Part shown: positions 1 to 8,218 of the stretch, piece by piece
How the letters are laid out: the number at the start of each line of letters is the position of its first letter
How positions within the stretch are numbered: position 1 is the stretch's first letter
Source of the DNA: Rhodanobacter sp.
GTDB lineage: Bacteria > Pseudomonadota > Gammaproteobacteria > Xanthomonadales > Rhodanobacteraceae
Direction: 5' to 3'
Length of the DNA stretch: 64,000 bases
NCBI GenBank assembly: GCA_024711345.1
Contig: JANJTA010000035.1
Coordinates: forward strand, 264,170 to 328,169
Program-made: the position numbers and the translations under genes
The notes under the pieces: model-generated
Told to the model about the DNA's origin: nothing
Seen by the model: only the letters and a program-made list of their open reading frames with translations
Database searches by the model: none

Positions 1-29
1 GTTGTTGAGAGGTCGCGCGAAAAGCTCAT
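1..29 (-). CDS. possible start of a further gene downstream of the CBASS pair (partial)
   Basis: On the minus strand an ATG at base 29 opens a frame (MSFSRDLST...) that runs off the window edge, about 65 bp after the stop of the SLATT gene. No convincing ribosome binding site lies directly in front of it. It could be a third gene of the CBASS operon or chance; nothing about function can be said from nine codons. Confidence 0.2.
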
Positions 30-93
30 GGTCTATCAAAACTGCTTGTCCTTGTTATAACTCGGTGAGCTCACGAAAACTTGGCGATTCCAA

Positions 94-615
94 TCACCGT
101 TGCACCTTTCCTGGCACTTTCTTCACGCTGTCAAAATCATAGTCACCGCCCTGTACCTTCTTCTGAGCAGCCGTGAAGTGCCTATCAGGGATGGTCGGGT
201 TTGCTGACCGCGCATCATCCATGCGTTTCATCAAAGACGTGAACTGTTCTTCCAAATCTTCGATTTTACCCGTCGCGCCGATGCGCGAGGCCTGACGGAA
301 ACCATCTTGCAGCGTCTTGAACCGATTCGCGCTGTCGGCGATAGTCGCGAGGCTCACGTCGAGGTCGAGCGCCTTGAAGATGGCCGGGAATAAGCCCGCA
401 ATCAACGACAGGATCGCAACAGCCCAGTCATACGTCGGGTCTCGCATGAGGATTCGTGCACTGGCGAAGGAGCCACAGACGATCGGCACGACGATGAAGA
501 CGATACGTAGCTTGCGCGTCTCCTTTTGCCAGCTAAACAGAGCTGTGGATGTATACAGGCAGGATTCCTCCTGTCGCTTGCACTCGTCAATGATTTCTTG
601 TGCGCGCTGGTCCAT
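94..615 (-). CDS. SLATT-domain two-helix membrane effector of a CBASS operon
   Basis: About 173 residues. Two hydrophobic helices close together in the N-terminal half (around FIVVPIVCGSFASARIL and WAVAILSLIAGLFPAIF) are followed by a charged helical tail with DLEEQFTSLMKRMDDA. This is the layout of SLATT proteins, 2TM effectors paired with SMODS nucleotidyltransferases. The family is expected to sit in the inner membrane and permeabilise or depolarise it when a cyclic nucleotide made by its partner is present. The track begins at a GTG at 624, but the ATG at 615 overlaps the stop of the upstream nucleotidyltransferase as TGATG. That is typical of coupled translation, so I prefer it. Family assignment rests on topology and partner gene. 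Confidence 0.75.
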   Translation of the reverse strand: MDQRAQEIIDECKRQEESCLYTSTALFSWQKETRKLRIVFIVVPIVCGSFASARILMRDPTYDWAVAILSLIAGLFPAIFKALDLDVSLATIADSANRFKTLQDGFRQASRIGATGKIEDLEEQFTSLMKRMDDARSANPTIPDRHFTAAQKKVQGGDYDFDSVKKVPGKVQR

Positions 616-1589
616 CAGGTCCACTTCGGTATGTCAAGGCCATAGATTTTCTGCCACTCGTCACCAGCATTGCCTTCGTCATTGGCAAGCTCGTAGTCAC
701 ACGCCTTCACTGCCCGCGCATATGCTGATTCGGCACGCGACTTCCACGCTTCACCAAGCCACAACAGCTCATATGTTCCAGGTGCCGACAGGTACGTGTT
801 CGCCTTCGTAATCATCCACTTGAAGAAGTCGCGACTAATCCAGTCGTAGTAGAAGTAGTCGTTTTTTCGCCAGTCGCATTGGTCAAGGAATTCCACGGCA
901 AGTAGCTCCAGGTAGAAAGACTTGATCGGCACCGAGCACCACGCCTGCCATGCCTTCAGCATGCGGATCAGGCGCCGTACATTGTTCGAGTTGCGTGCAT
1001 CGGCGGCGGTGATCGTATCAACCTCGTGCAGCGGCATCGTCTTCTTGTATGAGCCGCCGTTCTTGGTGTCGCAGACGTAGTACGAACGCTCGGCGTCGTC
1101 GTACAGGAATGCAGGAACAATCTCGACGTTGAAACTGGTGAAAGCCGCGAGGACGACTGGTCCATCACCCTTGATGTCGCTGGTCGGGTTGGTTGCCAGC
1201 AGCTTCCCTTTGACTTCTTGTAGTAGCGCCGATTGCTTGTTGCCGTTGTACTGCTCGAACCGATTGTAGACCTCCAAGGGCAGCACGAAATATAGATCAA
1301 CGTCGCGCGGCGGCCGAATGCGAGTGAGCTTGGCCCACGAGCCAATGTAGAACGCGTGATCGGTTTCCGAGTTTGAGTTCCAGTACGCATGGTTCAGCGT
1401 CTTGACCACACCTTTGAACTTCGTTTCGCCGTCATTGCGCTGCAAATCAGTGAGCTCCAGGTTGTTCAAGAACGTCCTGAACCGCTTCCTGACGTAGATC
1501 CACTTCGGTGCTTCTTCGCCCGCAGCAATCGCAAGAGACATCAGACTGTCACCGATATTGCTTTGCGCGCCCAGGCCGGAGAAGAGCAC
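615..1589 (-). CDS. CD-NTase (SMODS-type cyclic oligonucleotide synthase)
   Basis: 324 residues. The nucleotidyltransferase signature GSWAK (about residue 83) is followed by the metal-binding pair in RDVDLYF (about 96-98). A third acid lies in FNVEIVPAF (Glu about 156), so all three catalytic carboxylates are present. In CBASS such enzymes make a cyclic di- or trinucleotide after sensing phage and switch on the effector encoded next door, here the SLATT protein. With no Cap2/Cap3 or HORMA/TRIP13 genes visible this is a minimal two-gene (type I) arrangement. The GTG at 1589 has an AGGGGG stretch very close in front. An ATG at 1541 (MSLAIAAGEE) is an alternative start and overlaps the stop of a small upstream ORF. 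The cyclic product cannot be predicted from what is visible. Confidence 0.85.
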   Translation of the reverse strand: MLFSGLGAQSNIGDSLMSLAIAAGEEAPKWIYVRKRFRTFLNNLELTDLQRNDGETKFKGVVKTLNHAYWNSNSETDHAFYIGSWAKLTRIRPPRDVDLYFVLPLEVYNRFEQYNGNKQSALLQEVKGKLLATNPTSDIKGDGPVVLAAFTSFNVEIVPAFLYDDAERSYYVCDTKNGGSYKKTMPLHEVDTITAADARNSNNVRRLIRMLKAWQAWCSVPIKSFYLELLAVEFLDQCDWRKNDYFYYDWISRDFFKWMITKANTYLSAPGTYELLWLGEAWKSRAESAYARAVKACDYELANDEGNAGDEWQKIYGLDIPKWT

Positions 1590-1720
1590 CAGCCCCCTGC
1601 GGGCTTAAGCGGCGCACCGTGACTGGGCACAGTGGTGGTGAGACCGACTCCTTGCGGCTTTGGCTGGACAGCAAAGGCATTTGCTAGACAAAGCAAGCTG
1701 TTCGACGGGGGATGGGTCAC
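1541..1720 (-). CDS. possible small upstream ORF coupled to the CD-NTase gene
   Basis: A GTG at 1720 is preceded by AGGAGA at good spacing and opens a 59-codon frame (VTHPPSNSLLCLANAF...). Its TGA overlaps the internal ATG at 1541 of the CD-NTase frame as TGATG, the same overlap seen between CD-NTase and SLATT. It resembles no protein I know. It could be a leader that couples translation, or it could be chance. Confidence 0.25.
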   Translation of the reverse strand: MTHPPSNSLLCLANAFAVQPKPQGVGLTTTVPSHGAPLKPAGGWCSSPAWARKAISVTV

Positions 1721-1964
1721 AATATCTCCTGAGAGTACGGCTATGCCGATTAAATTTACCGCATTTTGCGGCACTGATATCACCGAAAGCCATCGGTGCA
1801 TCAAGTTTTCGGGAAGGAAAGGTCACTCTAATGCTCGCCCCATGCCAGATTGGGGCGACTATCGGCGGCACCGTCAGCGACTCCGACGATAGATGACAAC
1901 GATGTGCCAGAAAAATCGAGCTAGCCCTCAATGACTACGAGGCGGTAGATTGTGGAGGTCGATG
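1590..1964. other. intergenic stretch between the CBASS operon and the 909-residue gene
   Basis: About 375 bases with no convincing gene other than the small ORF noted at 1541-1720. It must hold the promoter of the leftward CBASS operon and the end of transcription of the 909-residue gene. No strong hairpin-plus-T terminator is visible. Confidence 0.5.
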
Positions 1965-4694
1965 CTAGGACAGCAGGAGCATTGCACGATTGGCAAGCAG
2001 GTTGCTGCGGGCTAGCTTCTCATCCACGGTGATCGCAGCAGTGATTTCCGCAAGCAGGCCCTCGCCGGTCACCTTGTCCGCACCGGTCAACGGATGAAGG
2101 GTGGGACCCAGAAGCTGCTGGATGGCAACAGCAAAGACGTTCTCCTTATACGCAGAGGCAGCTCCGGGACGCGCTGATAGGCGCTGCAACACGGCTCGAG
2201 CATCTTCCAGATTGCCGCTCGGGCGCAACAGTTGGGAGGTAGCCCTGTAGAAGTCCAGTTGGTCTTGCGCTTGTCGCGTCGTGGCCACATCCAGTGCCGA
2301 TGGGACGACCGCACCATCGAGTGCCGTCCAGTTCTTTTCTTTCAGAAGCAACTGAAGTCCGAGGCCAAAAAAGCTAAGCCGGAACTCTGGGGGCGCGCGG
2401 TCCAAGTTTTGCTGGACTTTATCCAAGTGCTCGCGGGCGAGCCCGTATTCGCCGGCAACCAATAAGGACTCGATGCGGTGCTGCAGCTCAGGCCAAGTCC
2501 AAGGCGTTGAAGCCTCTCCCGGCTTCAGCTGCCGCAACCTCGCTTGGATGCTGGACTTCGCCGCCACGGGCAGATGCTGCCAAAGTTCGGCAAGTAGGAC
2601 CGGGTCGTCGGACTGAGCAAGCGCCTGCAGCATGGCTTCCTGATGAATGTCGTCTAGCCGACACCAAGCGGCTGCCAGGTCTTGTGCCGGAGAGCCCCCC
2701 TCAGGTGTAAGCAGGCGGCTTGGGCTGTACCTATCCGTGAGGGCTCCAACGCGACCTTTCTCGGTGTGGTCAATGACGCTGCGCAAAGTGAGCACTTGCA
2801 AAGCGTCACGAAGCTCCGTCGGTATAACTCCATCAGGCCAACCGGCCACGGCGCGTGCGAGCAACCGCACGTGCGCCCTCAGGGTTCGAGCAATGGAAAA
2901 GCGCAGGGACGGCTTCTCATCGTCCGGCGTCTCTCCCAGCAGCTTTGCATTATCGAATGGGACTAGCAGCGCATCTCGATCAGACGCAGCTTGTGTGAAT
3001 GCAATCGCGACGAGTCGTGCGGCCAGTTTTGCGGGTAGGCTGGACGCGTCGGTCCATTCCAAGTGCAGGTCGCGCGCAAACTTTAAATACAGTGTGACGA
3101 TTGGGAGAGCGTCCACCCCGGGCGCGTCCACAAGGCAGTCCAGCCCATCAAGGACTCCCGCGAAGCGCGCCCGGGGCACGTTGTTTTCGTAGGCCGCTTG
3201 GTCAACTAGGTGCCGCAGCACCACGGACTGAACTTCTTTCTTTTCCCTTGATATCATCCCGAGAAGCTGCCGCCCAATCGGTCTCCTCGAATCCGCAACT
3301 GCTCTGTTGCCGCCCTCGCTGTCGACATAGCACCAAGTAACCAAAGACGCGTATTCCTCAAGGTCGAGCGTGCCCATCCCTATGTGGTAAGCCAGGAGCG
3401 ATAGTGCGTCTTGGACCGCAAACGCCTTGGTCTGGGCTTCACGGCTCACATTGCGGTCACTATCCCGTCCCCTCCACGACTCCTGCCGCCACTCGATGGC
3501 CAACTTTGTAGCTAGGCAGGCGGTTCGTTGGTGCATAAGCATATCCACCAACAGCACTGGCGCGGCATCGACTTGGCATAGGAATTTCTGCAACGCCACC
3601 GGATGGTCGGCTGCGAACGATATGACCGCCGCTGCTGCGGTCATGATGTTCGGCCCAGTGCCGACCTTCTCAAGCTCGGAACAAAGCAGGCCAAATGCAA
3701 AGCTAACCGTGCTCGTTCCGAACCGCTCCATTATGAAGTGTTCAACCTGGGGCCACTTTAACCAATCGGCACGAGACACCAGCGTTCGCGGCGGTACCTT
3801 CCTCGGAGTCCCGGCGTACCGCAGTTGATCCTGCGGAATAGCGAACGTCTTTTCGAGCACTTCTGCGTAGCGTACGGCATCGTTGTCCCAGGCACCCCAA
3901 AGGGTTTGGCGAGCCAACGCACGATGAGCGGCCTCACGGCAATACCGCATCTCGATGGCCCCCCAGCCAGTGTCCCACTTCCAGGCAATTCCAAGGACCT
4001 CACACCACCCAGACCACTCCAAGAAGGCTCTGTCGACAGCCTTGACCTCAGCCTCTAGCAGTGCCGACGAACCACTAGCCTCATTCGCTACGGGAGTCGC
4101 TACCTGAATTGAGTTGCCGCTATTGTCCACGGTACGAGGCTGCGGATTCGGACACAGCCGCTCCCACAGTCGGCCTGCAAGCCAGTCCGGGTATCTAGTA
4201 GGAATGTGCCGCTCGAGCCAGTTTTCGACCAATATCCTAGCTGCAAGCGCTTGGGCGTCCGGAGGCGGCGTGTCAGTCTTCGCTACGAGCCGAGCGCTGC
4301 CTAGCCCCGTTAGAAAGTTTTTTGTGCTTGGGCTCGGATAGGTGATATGCGAGAACATGCCTAAAGGCGGGCTCTGCATAATCCAGCGTCCGCCATCGAA
4401 GAACACCCAGCCCGAACGCGCGAGGTCATCGAACATCGGGCCGTCGTCTGCAATGCGCTGCTCCGATTCATCCCATATCTTGGCAATATCCTCTGCCCCA
4501 CCGGGATACTCCAATCGGTAGTGCTGGCACAGGTCGAGAAGGCTCAGCTCGTCGACCATTTCGTCCGCTCCGAAGATGGGACGTGGCTGACGCGATCGCG
4601 ACAACCAGCGCTCGAACATTTGCATCAGCTCGAAGCGCACCTTCAGCGGTGCTCCCATGCCTTCGAGCGGACGCACTTCTTCGAATCCTGCCAT
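1965..4694 (-). CDS. large helical protein of unknown function (909 aa)
   Basis: 909 residues with no signal peptide, no transmembrane segment and no nucleotide-binding or nuclease motif that I can recognise. Composition is rich in Leu, Ala, Glu, Arg and Trp. The C-terminal half (from about residue 560) has repeated amphipathic helices reminiscent of HEAT/TPR-like solenoids. It lies between a CBASS pair and the AIPR end of a restriction-like operon on the same strand, but 446 bp separate it from AIPR, so it probably has its own promoter. A scaffold or sensor role in phage defence is only guilt by location. It is also possible that this is one gene of a larger cargo block with no defence role. 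Confidence 0.75.
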   Translation of the reverse strand: MAGFEEVRPLEGMGAPLKVRFELMQMFERWLSRSRQPRPIFGADEMVDELSLLDLCQHYRLEYPGGAEDIAKIWDESEQRIADDGPMFDDLARSGWVFFDGGRWIMQSPPLGMFSHITYPSPSTKNFLTGLGSARLVAKTDTPPPDAQALAARILVENWLERHIPTRYPDWLAGRLWERLCPNPQPRTVDNSGNSIQVATPVANEASGSSALLEAEVKAVDRAFLEWSGWCEVLGIAWKWDTGWGAIEMRYCREAAHRALARQTLWGAWDNDAVRYAEVLEKTFAIPQDQLRYAGTPRKVPPRTLVSRADWLKWPQVEHFIMERFGTSTVSFAFGLLCSELEKVGTGPNIMTAAAAVISFAADHPVALQKFLCQVDAAPVLLVDMLMHQRTACLATKLAIEWRQESWRGRDSDRNVSREAQTKAFAVQDALSLLAYHIGMGTLDLEEYASLVTWCYVDSEGGNRAVADSRRPIGRQLLGMISREKKEVQSVVLRHLVDQAAYENNVPRARFAGVLDGLDCLVDAPGVDALPIVTLYLKFARDLHLEWTDASSLPAKLAARLVAIAFTQAASDRDALLVPFDNAKLLGETPDDEKPSLRFSIARTLRAHVRLLARAVAGWPDGVIPTELRDALQVLTLRSVIDHTEKGRVGALTDRYSPSRLLTPEGGSPAQDLAAAWCRLDDIHQEAMLQALAQSDDPVLLAELWQHLPVAAKSSIQARLRQLKPGEASTPWTWPELQHRIESLLVAGEYGLAREHLDKVQQNLDRAPPEFRLSFFGLGLQLLLKEKNWTALDGAVVPSALDVATTRQAQDQLDFYRATSQLLRPSGNLEDARAVLQRLSARPGAASAYKENVFAVAIQQLLGPTLHPLTGADKVTGEGLLAEITAAITVDEKLARSNLLANRAMLLLS

Positions 4695-5140
4695 GCCCCA
4701 CCCCGCTCTCTAGGTACCGTGCTATGCATTTTACGCGCGAAGCTGCACTGTTCCGCTTCGCTACACAGCGGACGTTGCAGCCGGCGCTCCTGAAAGCAGA
4801 CGGTCACCACCGGCAGAAACCGGTCGGTATCTGCCTGTTGCAGCTCGCCGTGGCGCCATCGAGCCTCCAAGGGCCGTGATCGGCCAGGAGCGGAAATCGG
4901 ACGCTTGGTCGAGTAATTTGCGTTTGTCAACAACTGCTCGACACACCCTCGGTGCAAGACGTTATTGATTTTTAAGGGAGGCGAAAACATGGCCGAAGTG
5001 GCCGCGCATTTGCAGTCGTCAGAGCTGGCCCGTTCACACGTGAGCTTGGCCGCCTGTCGCCACCGCGGCAGGCACCATATGTCCGAGGGTCCGCGTGTCA
5101 GATTGAGACCGGTTCCTCTTCGCACACCGGATGATGAGTT
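4695..5140. other. intergenic stretch with likely promoter of the 909-aa gene
   Basis: 446 bases separating two leftward genes. It should hold the end of the restriction-like operon and the promoter of the 909-residue gene. The only other thing seen is a short rightward ORF with a strong ribosome binding site at 4989. Confidence 0.5.
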
Positions 5141-5156
5141 TCAGTTCTCAATGTGA
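4989..5156 (+). CDS. short ORF with an unusually good ribosome binding site (55 aa)
   Basis: AAGGGAGGCGAAAAC stands directly before an ATG that opens 55 codons (MAEVAAHLQSSELARS...). The ORF ends at 5156, running convergently 16 bases into the 3' end of the AIPR gene. The first half looks like a normal protein N-terminus; the second half is Arg-rich and looks like read-through into unrelated sequence. A truncated gene start left by rearrangement is the simplest reading. Confidence 0.3.
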   Translation: MAEVAAHLQSSELARSHVSLAACRHRGRHHMSEGPRVRLRPVPLRTPDDEFQFSM

Positions 5157-7249
5157 CGAAACCCTTCGAGCTGACAGCGTTCCGCGATTTCCAGAAGCTT
5201 TCGCCAATCTCGTTCCGACGCGATCCGAAGAACCGTGTTTTGAGAGGCTGCCCGGCGAATCAAGGCCAGCTCAGGCCCAAAAACATGCTGGTGTAGACCA
5301 TCCCAATTCATCAGTGCACTCCAGTAACCACTAGCCGACTTCAGAACAATTTGCTTCTGAAGGGAGATGCCGTCGTCCTGAGCACCTTGCCGCGTTTTTT
5401 CCCGCTCGGTGCGGCTTGCAGTTTCCCGGTCAATAGACCATTCAAGCGCCGTGGCATCCAGCCTTAGGGGGATCGCTGACACCTTCTCCCAACAAGCCTC
5501 TTTTTTTGCCCATTCGCCGACATTCGAAGAGCCCTCTGGGAGGTCGAGAAGAGCGCGCTGCGCAAGCTGCGCCGCTCGCCTGAAGGTATCCAGCAAACTC
5601 TCATCAGCCAGTTGCCTATCCCAAATCCTTCCAATGTTGGGTTCCCGGCCTCCCTTCCGAACCACGTGGAAAATCAATGACCACGCGTAGGCGACGATCT
5701 GGGGGCGATAGTCACCTTCGTACCAAGAGCCTCGGCCAGCAGAAACGATATCTTCTCCGGCTTTCCACAAAATCGCCATCGCGACAATTTGCTGAAAATA
5801 TCCGTCGCCAAATCGAGGGCTCATCTCCTCCCACTGCTGAGTCTCGGTTCGATCGCCCTTGGCCGAGAATTTTCCCGCAAATCGAATGAAGTTCTTCTGT
5901 GCACCCAAACTGACCCAGTAGGGCTTCTCTTCCAGTGCGCTGTCGTACTTTGCAAGCTCGGTCTTGTTGATGACCTGACTGGCGGGATACTCGAGATCGA
6001 ATGCGTCCTTCTTTGCCTTGGTCAGATATAGGCGTGCATTCTGGTATTGGCCACGCGCCCGCTCGTAGAACCACTTGCCTTGCACACGCTGACCGGCACG
6101 GGCAGGCACCATGATCCGCCTAGAAATCTCTTCCATTTTTCGATGGAAGGGATGATTGGCGAAGAAATCGGCGATCGCTACTTTGTTTTGAGTATTCGCA
6201 TACTCAGCGATCTTTGGTATGAGGTCGTGCGCGTCCTGGCTTGCAACCACAGTCAGCTTCATGGGGACGCTCACGCCATCCAATCCGAGCCGATCTTGCT
6301 TCCGTGCACGAAGAATGCTCGATGTTGTCTGACCGCCGTTGACGATCTGCAAATCTGAAATTTCGGTGATCCGCAAACCCGTTTCCATAGGCGTCACGGT
6401 CACAGAGGCGGCGGTGGCGGCAATCCCATTGTTGTAGGCAAAGAAGAGAGCTGGCGCGTCTTGGATGGTGGTTCGGATTCCTTTATTGACGCCACCCTTC
6501 ATTCCCAGAAAGGACCTGACATTACCCTCTAACAACCGGCTCCCATATCTCTCGAAAAGATCGGCCAGCAGGTTGCCATCGATCACACATAGGAAGGATT
6601 TGAGGCCTGCTCCTTTGGAGGCCTCGATGCACTGAATTCCTACAGCCCCGAAGTCTGAGAGGTTGATCTCCAGGACCTCCCTCTCACGTGATGACTCGTA
6701 GAGCGCCTTGAGCCGCTGCAGATCCCAGATATGGGTTTCGGTCGGTATCCCGGCGAGCTCGGACCGTGACTCGCGCCTGTAGGATCGGCTCAGCGACTGG
6801 TTCGCCAAGATGTGGAATCTGATGCAGGTGATGGAAGAACGCTTCCGCTTCAGCGTGCTCGCCAACTGATAAGCCGGGCTGGACTCGGTGATGCGTTCGT
6901 CCAGATTTCCAGTCAATGCATCCGCAGCGAAGTTCTCGAGCCAGCCTCGCATTTGGTCGACATCTGAGGTCAGCAGGGTGGTCGGTTGTTCGCCGTCGGT
7001 CCATCGGCCGATGACCAAGGAGATGGTTCCGTCCGATTCATCCTGCTCGGTGAAACCGTGCAGCTTGAGCTGACGGCCCTTGGTTCCCTGCCTGGAATCC
7101 TCGGCGAGGATGAACTCGCCAAAGACGGGATCCTCCTCCAATCGCTCAGCGACCTCAGAGACGAATGCAATCGTATCCACGAGGTGTTCGGCTGCACCAC
7201 GCCTGACGATCATCTGGTGAAGTTCTACCAGAAACTCAGAATCTTCCAT
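5141..7249 (-). CDS. AIPR-family protein (abortive infection phage resistance)
   Basis: 702 residues. The central part has the AIPR hallmark IVNGGQTTSSIL, followed by an NTQNKV segment and a conserved FANHPFHRKMEEISRR stretch. AIPR proteins are associated with abortive infection and with large restriction-type operons; their chemistry is not firmly established. The gene starts 9 bp after the stop of the DUF4420 nuclease gene, with GAGGG as ribosome binding site, and is the last gene of the five-gene operon. I infer that it acts together with the methyltransferase, ATPase, Z1 and nuclease proteins upstream. Family call is confident, role is inferred. Confidence 0.85.
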   Translation of the reverse strand: MEDSEFLVELHQMIVRRGAAEHLVDTIAFVSEVAERLEEDPVFGEFILAEDSRQGTKGRQLKLHGFTEQDESDGTISLVIGRWTDGEQPTTLLTSDVDQMRGWLENFAADALTGNLDERITESSPAYQLASTLKRKRSSITCIRFHILANQSLSRSYRRESRSELAGIPTETHIWDLQRLKALYESSREREVLEINLSDFGAVGIQCIEASKGAGLKSFLCVIDGNLLADLFERYGSRLLEGNVRSFLGMKGGVNKGIRTTIQDAPALFFAYNNGIAATAASVTVTPMETGLRITEISDLQIVNGGQTTSSILRARKQDRLGLDGVSVPMKLTVVASQDAHDLIPKIAEYANTQNKVAIADFFANHPFHRKMEEISRRIMVPARAGQRVQGKWFYERARGQYQNARLYLTKAKKDAFDLEYPASQVINKTELAKYDSALEEKPYWVSLGAQKNFIRFAGKFSAKGDRTETQQWEEMSPRFGDGYFQQIVAMAILWKAGEDIVSAGRGSWYEGDYRPQIVAYAWSLIFHVVRKGGREPNIGRIWDRQLADESLLDTFRRAAQLAQRALLDLPEGSSNVGEWAKKEACWEKVSAIPLRLDATALEWSIDRETASRTEREKTRQGAQDDGISLQKQIVLKSASGYWSALMNWDGLHQHVFGPELALIRRAASQNTVLRIASERDWRKLLEIAERCQLEGFRHIEN

Positions 7250-7258
7250 CGTAAACCC

Positions 7259-8218
7259 TCATTGCTTGGCCCGGATCGCCTGCAGTGACACCACATATGT
7301 TGCGGTCCTGATGCCTCCTGGAACCGACGATGCCGTCAGTCGTGGAAACCGCTCATCCACTGTGAAGCTTTCGACTTGGATCGGCTCGAACGCAATTCCG
7401 TCGTAAAATGAATTTTCGACATAGCCGACCTCCAGAAGGGATTCTCTGAATTGAGCCAAGGCGCGTGGATGCGGAACAAAGCGCCGCTCCACTTTGGCGA
7501 CAGCCATGTTCAAAGTCGTTGCACGGGCCTCATTCGGAGAAGCCGGACGCAATGTCCAAATGCTCAACCGCAAAGGGAGAGGCGAATCAAGCTGCTGAAG
7601 TGAGCTGATGGAAACGCCTTCCGCGTTGGGTCCAATGGCCTTGACTTCGATTGCCTCACGAGAAAACTGGAAATCCTGGTCCCCGCCGGCCGGCCCCACC
7701 CACGCTGTGGTGACCTCAAGCGGCTCGTGCTTTCCCTCGGCCAAGACCGAGTCCATGAGAAGTAGTTCCGCGATCAGGCCCTTGATCTGAAAATCCGCCA
7801 GCAACCCATCCCTACCGTCCTCAAACAACTTCTGCCAGAGGAAGAGACGCCTGCGCACCAGCTCCACAAGCGCGCCTTCACTCTCTAGGCTCTCGGTCTC
7901 ATTGATGAGGTCTTGGCATAGCTGCCCAAAGACTGGAGCAAGCTCGAGCCTTTGGAGACGAAGAATCATCAGCCATGCATCAGAACTTTTCCTCTCATGT
8001 CTGAAATAGTCCAAAGCAGCCGATTGCATGTCTATCACCGGTGGCTTTCGGTGAATCTCAATCGCCAGCAGCAAGTTTCCTTCACTGTCCACACCACCGA
8101 ATACCTTCTTCTCGGAATGCTCATCGACCAAGAAGACAAGGTAGTCACCAGACTTGGGAGGGTTGGTGTGCGCCTTTTCGATTGCTGCTTGCCAAGTCTT
8201 CTCAATCAAGGTCTTCAT
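7259..8218 (-). CDS. PD-(D/E)XK motif protein (DUF4420), probable restriction nuclease
   Basis: 319 residues from the ATG at 8218 (MKTLIEKTWQ), which has AGAGGA at ideal spacing. The ORF track extends further upstream into the Z1 gene. The chain shows the DUF4420 pattern: KSGDYLVFLVDE near the N-terminus, a helix with ELLLMDSVL in the middle, and a core of DQDFQFSREAIEVKA with the Asp and the E-x-K expected of a PD-(D/E)XK active site. Its start overlaps the end of the Z1 gene by 17 bp, so the two are probably translated together. In this operon type it is the best candidate for the DNA-cutting subunit. Confidence 0.8.
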   Translation of the reverse strand: MKTLIEKTWQAAIEKAHTNPPKSGDYLVFLVDEHSEKKVFGGVDSEGNLLLAIEIHRKPPVIDMQSAALDYFRHERKSSDAWLMILRLQRLELAPVFGQLCQDLINETESLESEGALVELVRRRLFLWQKLFEDGRDGLLADFQIKGLIAELLLMDSVLAEGKHEPLEVTTAWVGPAGGDQDFQFSREAIEVKAIGPNAEGVSISSLQQLDSPLPLRLSIWTLRPASPNEARATTLNMAVAKVERRFVPHPRALAQFRESLLEVGYVENSFYDGIAFEPIQVESFTVDERFPRLTASSVPGGIRTATYVVSLQAIRAKQ

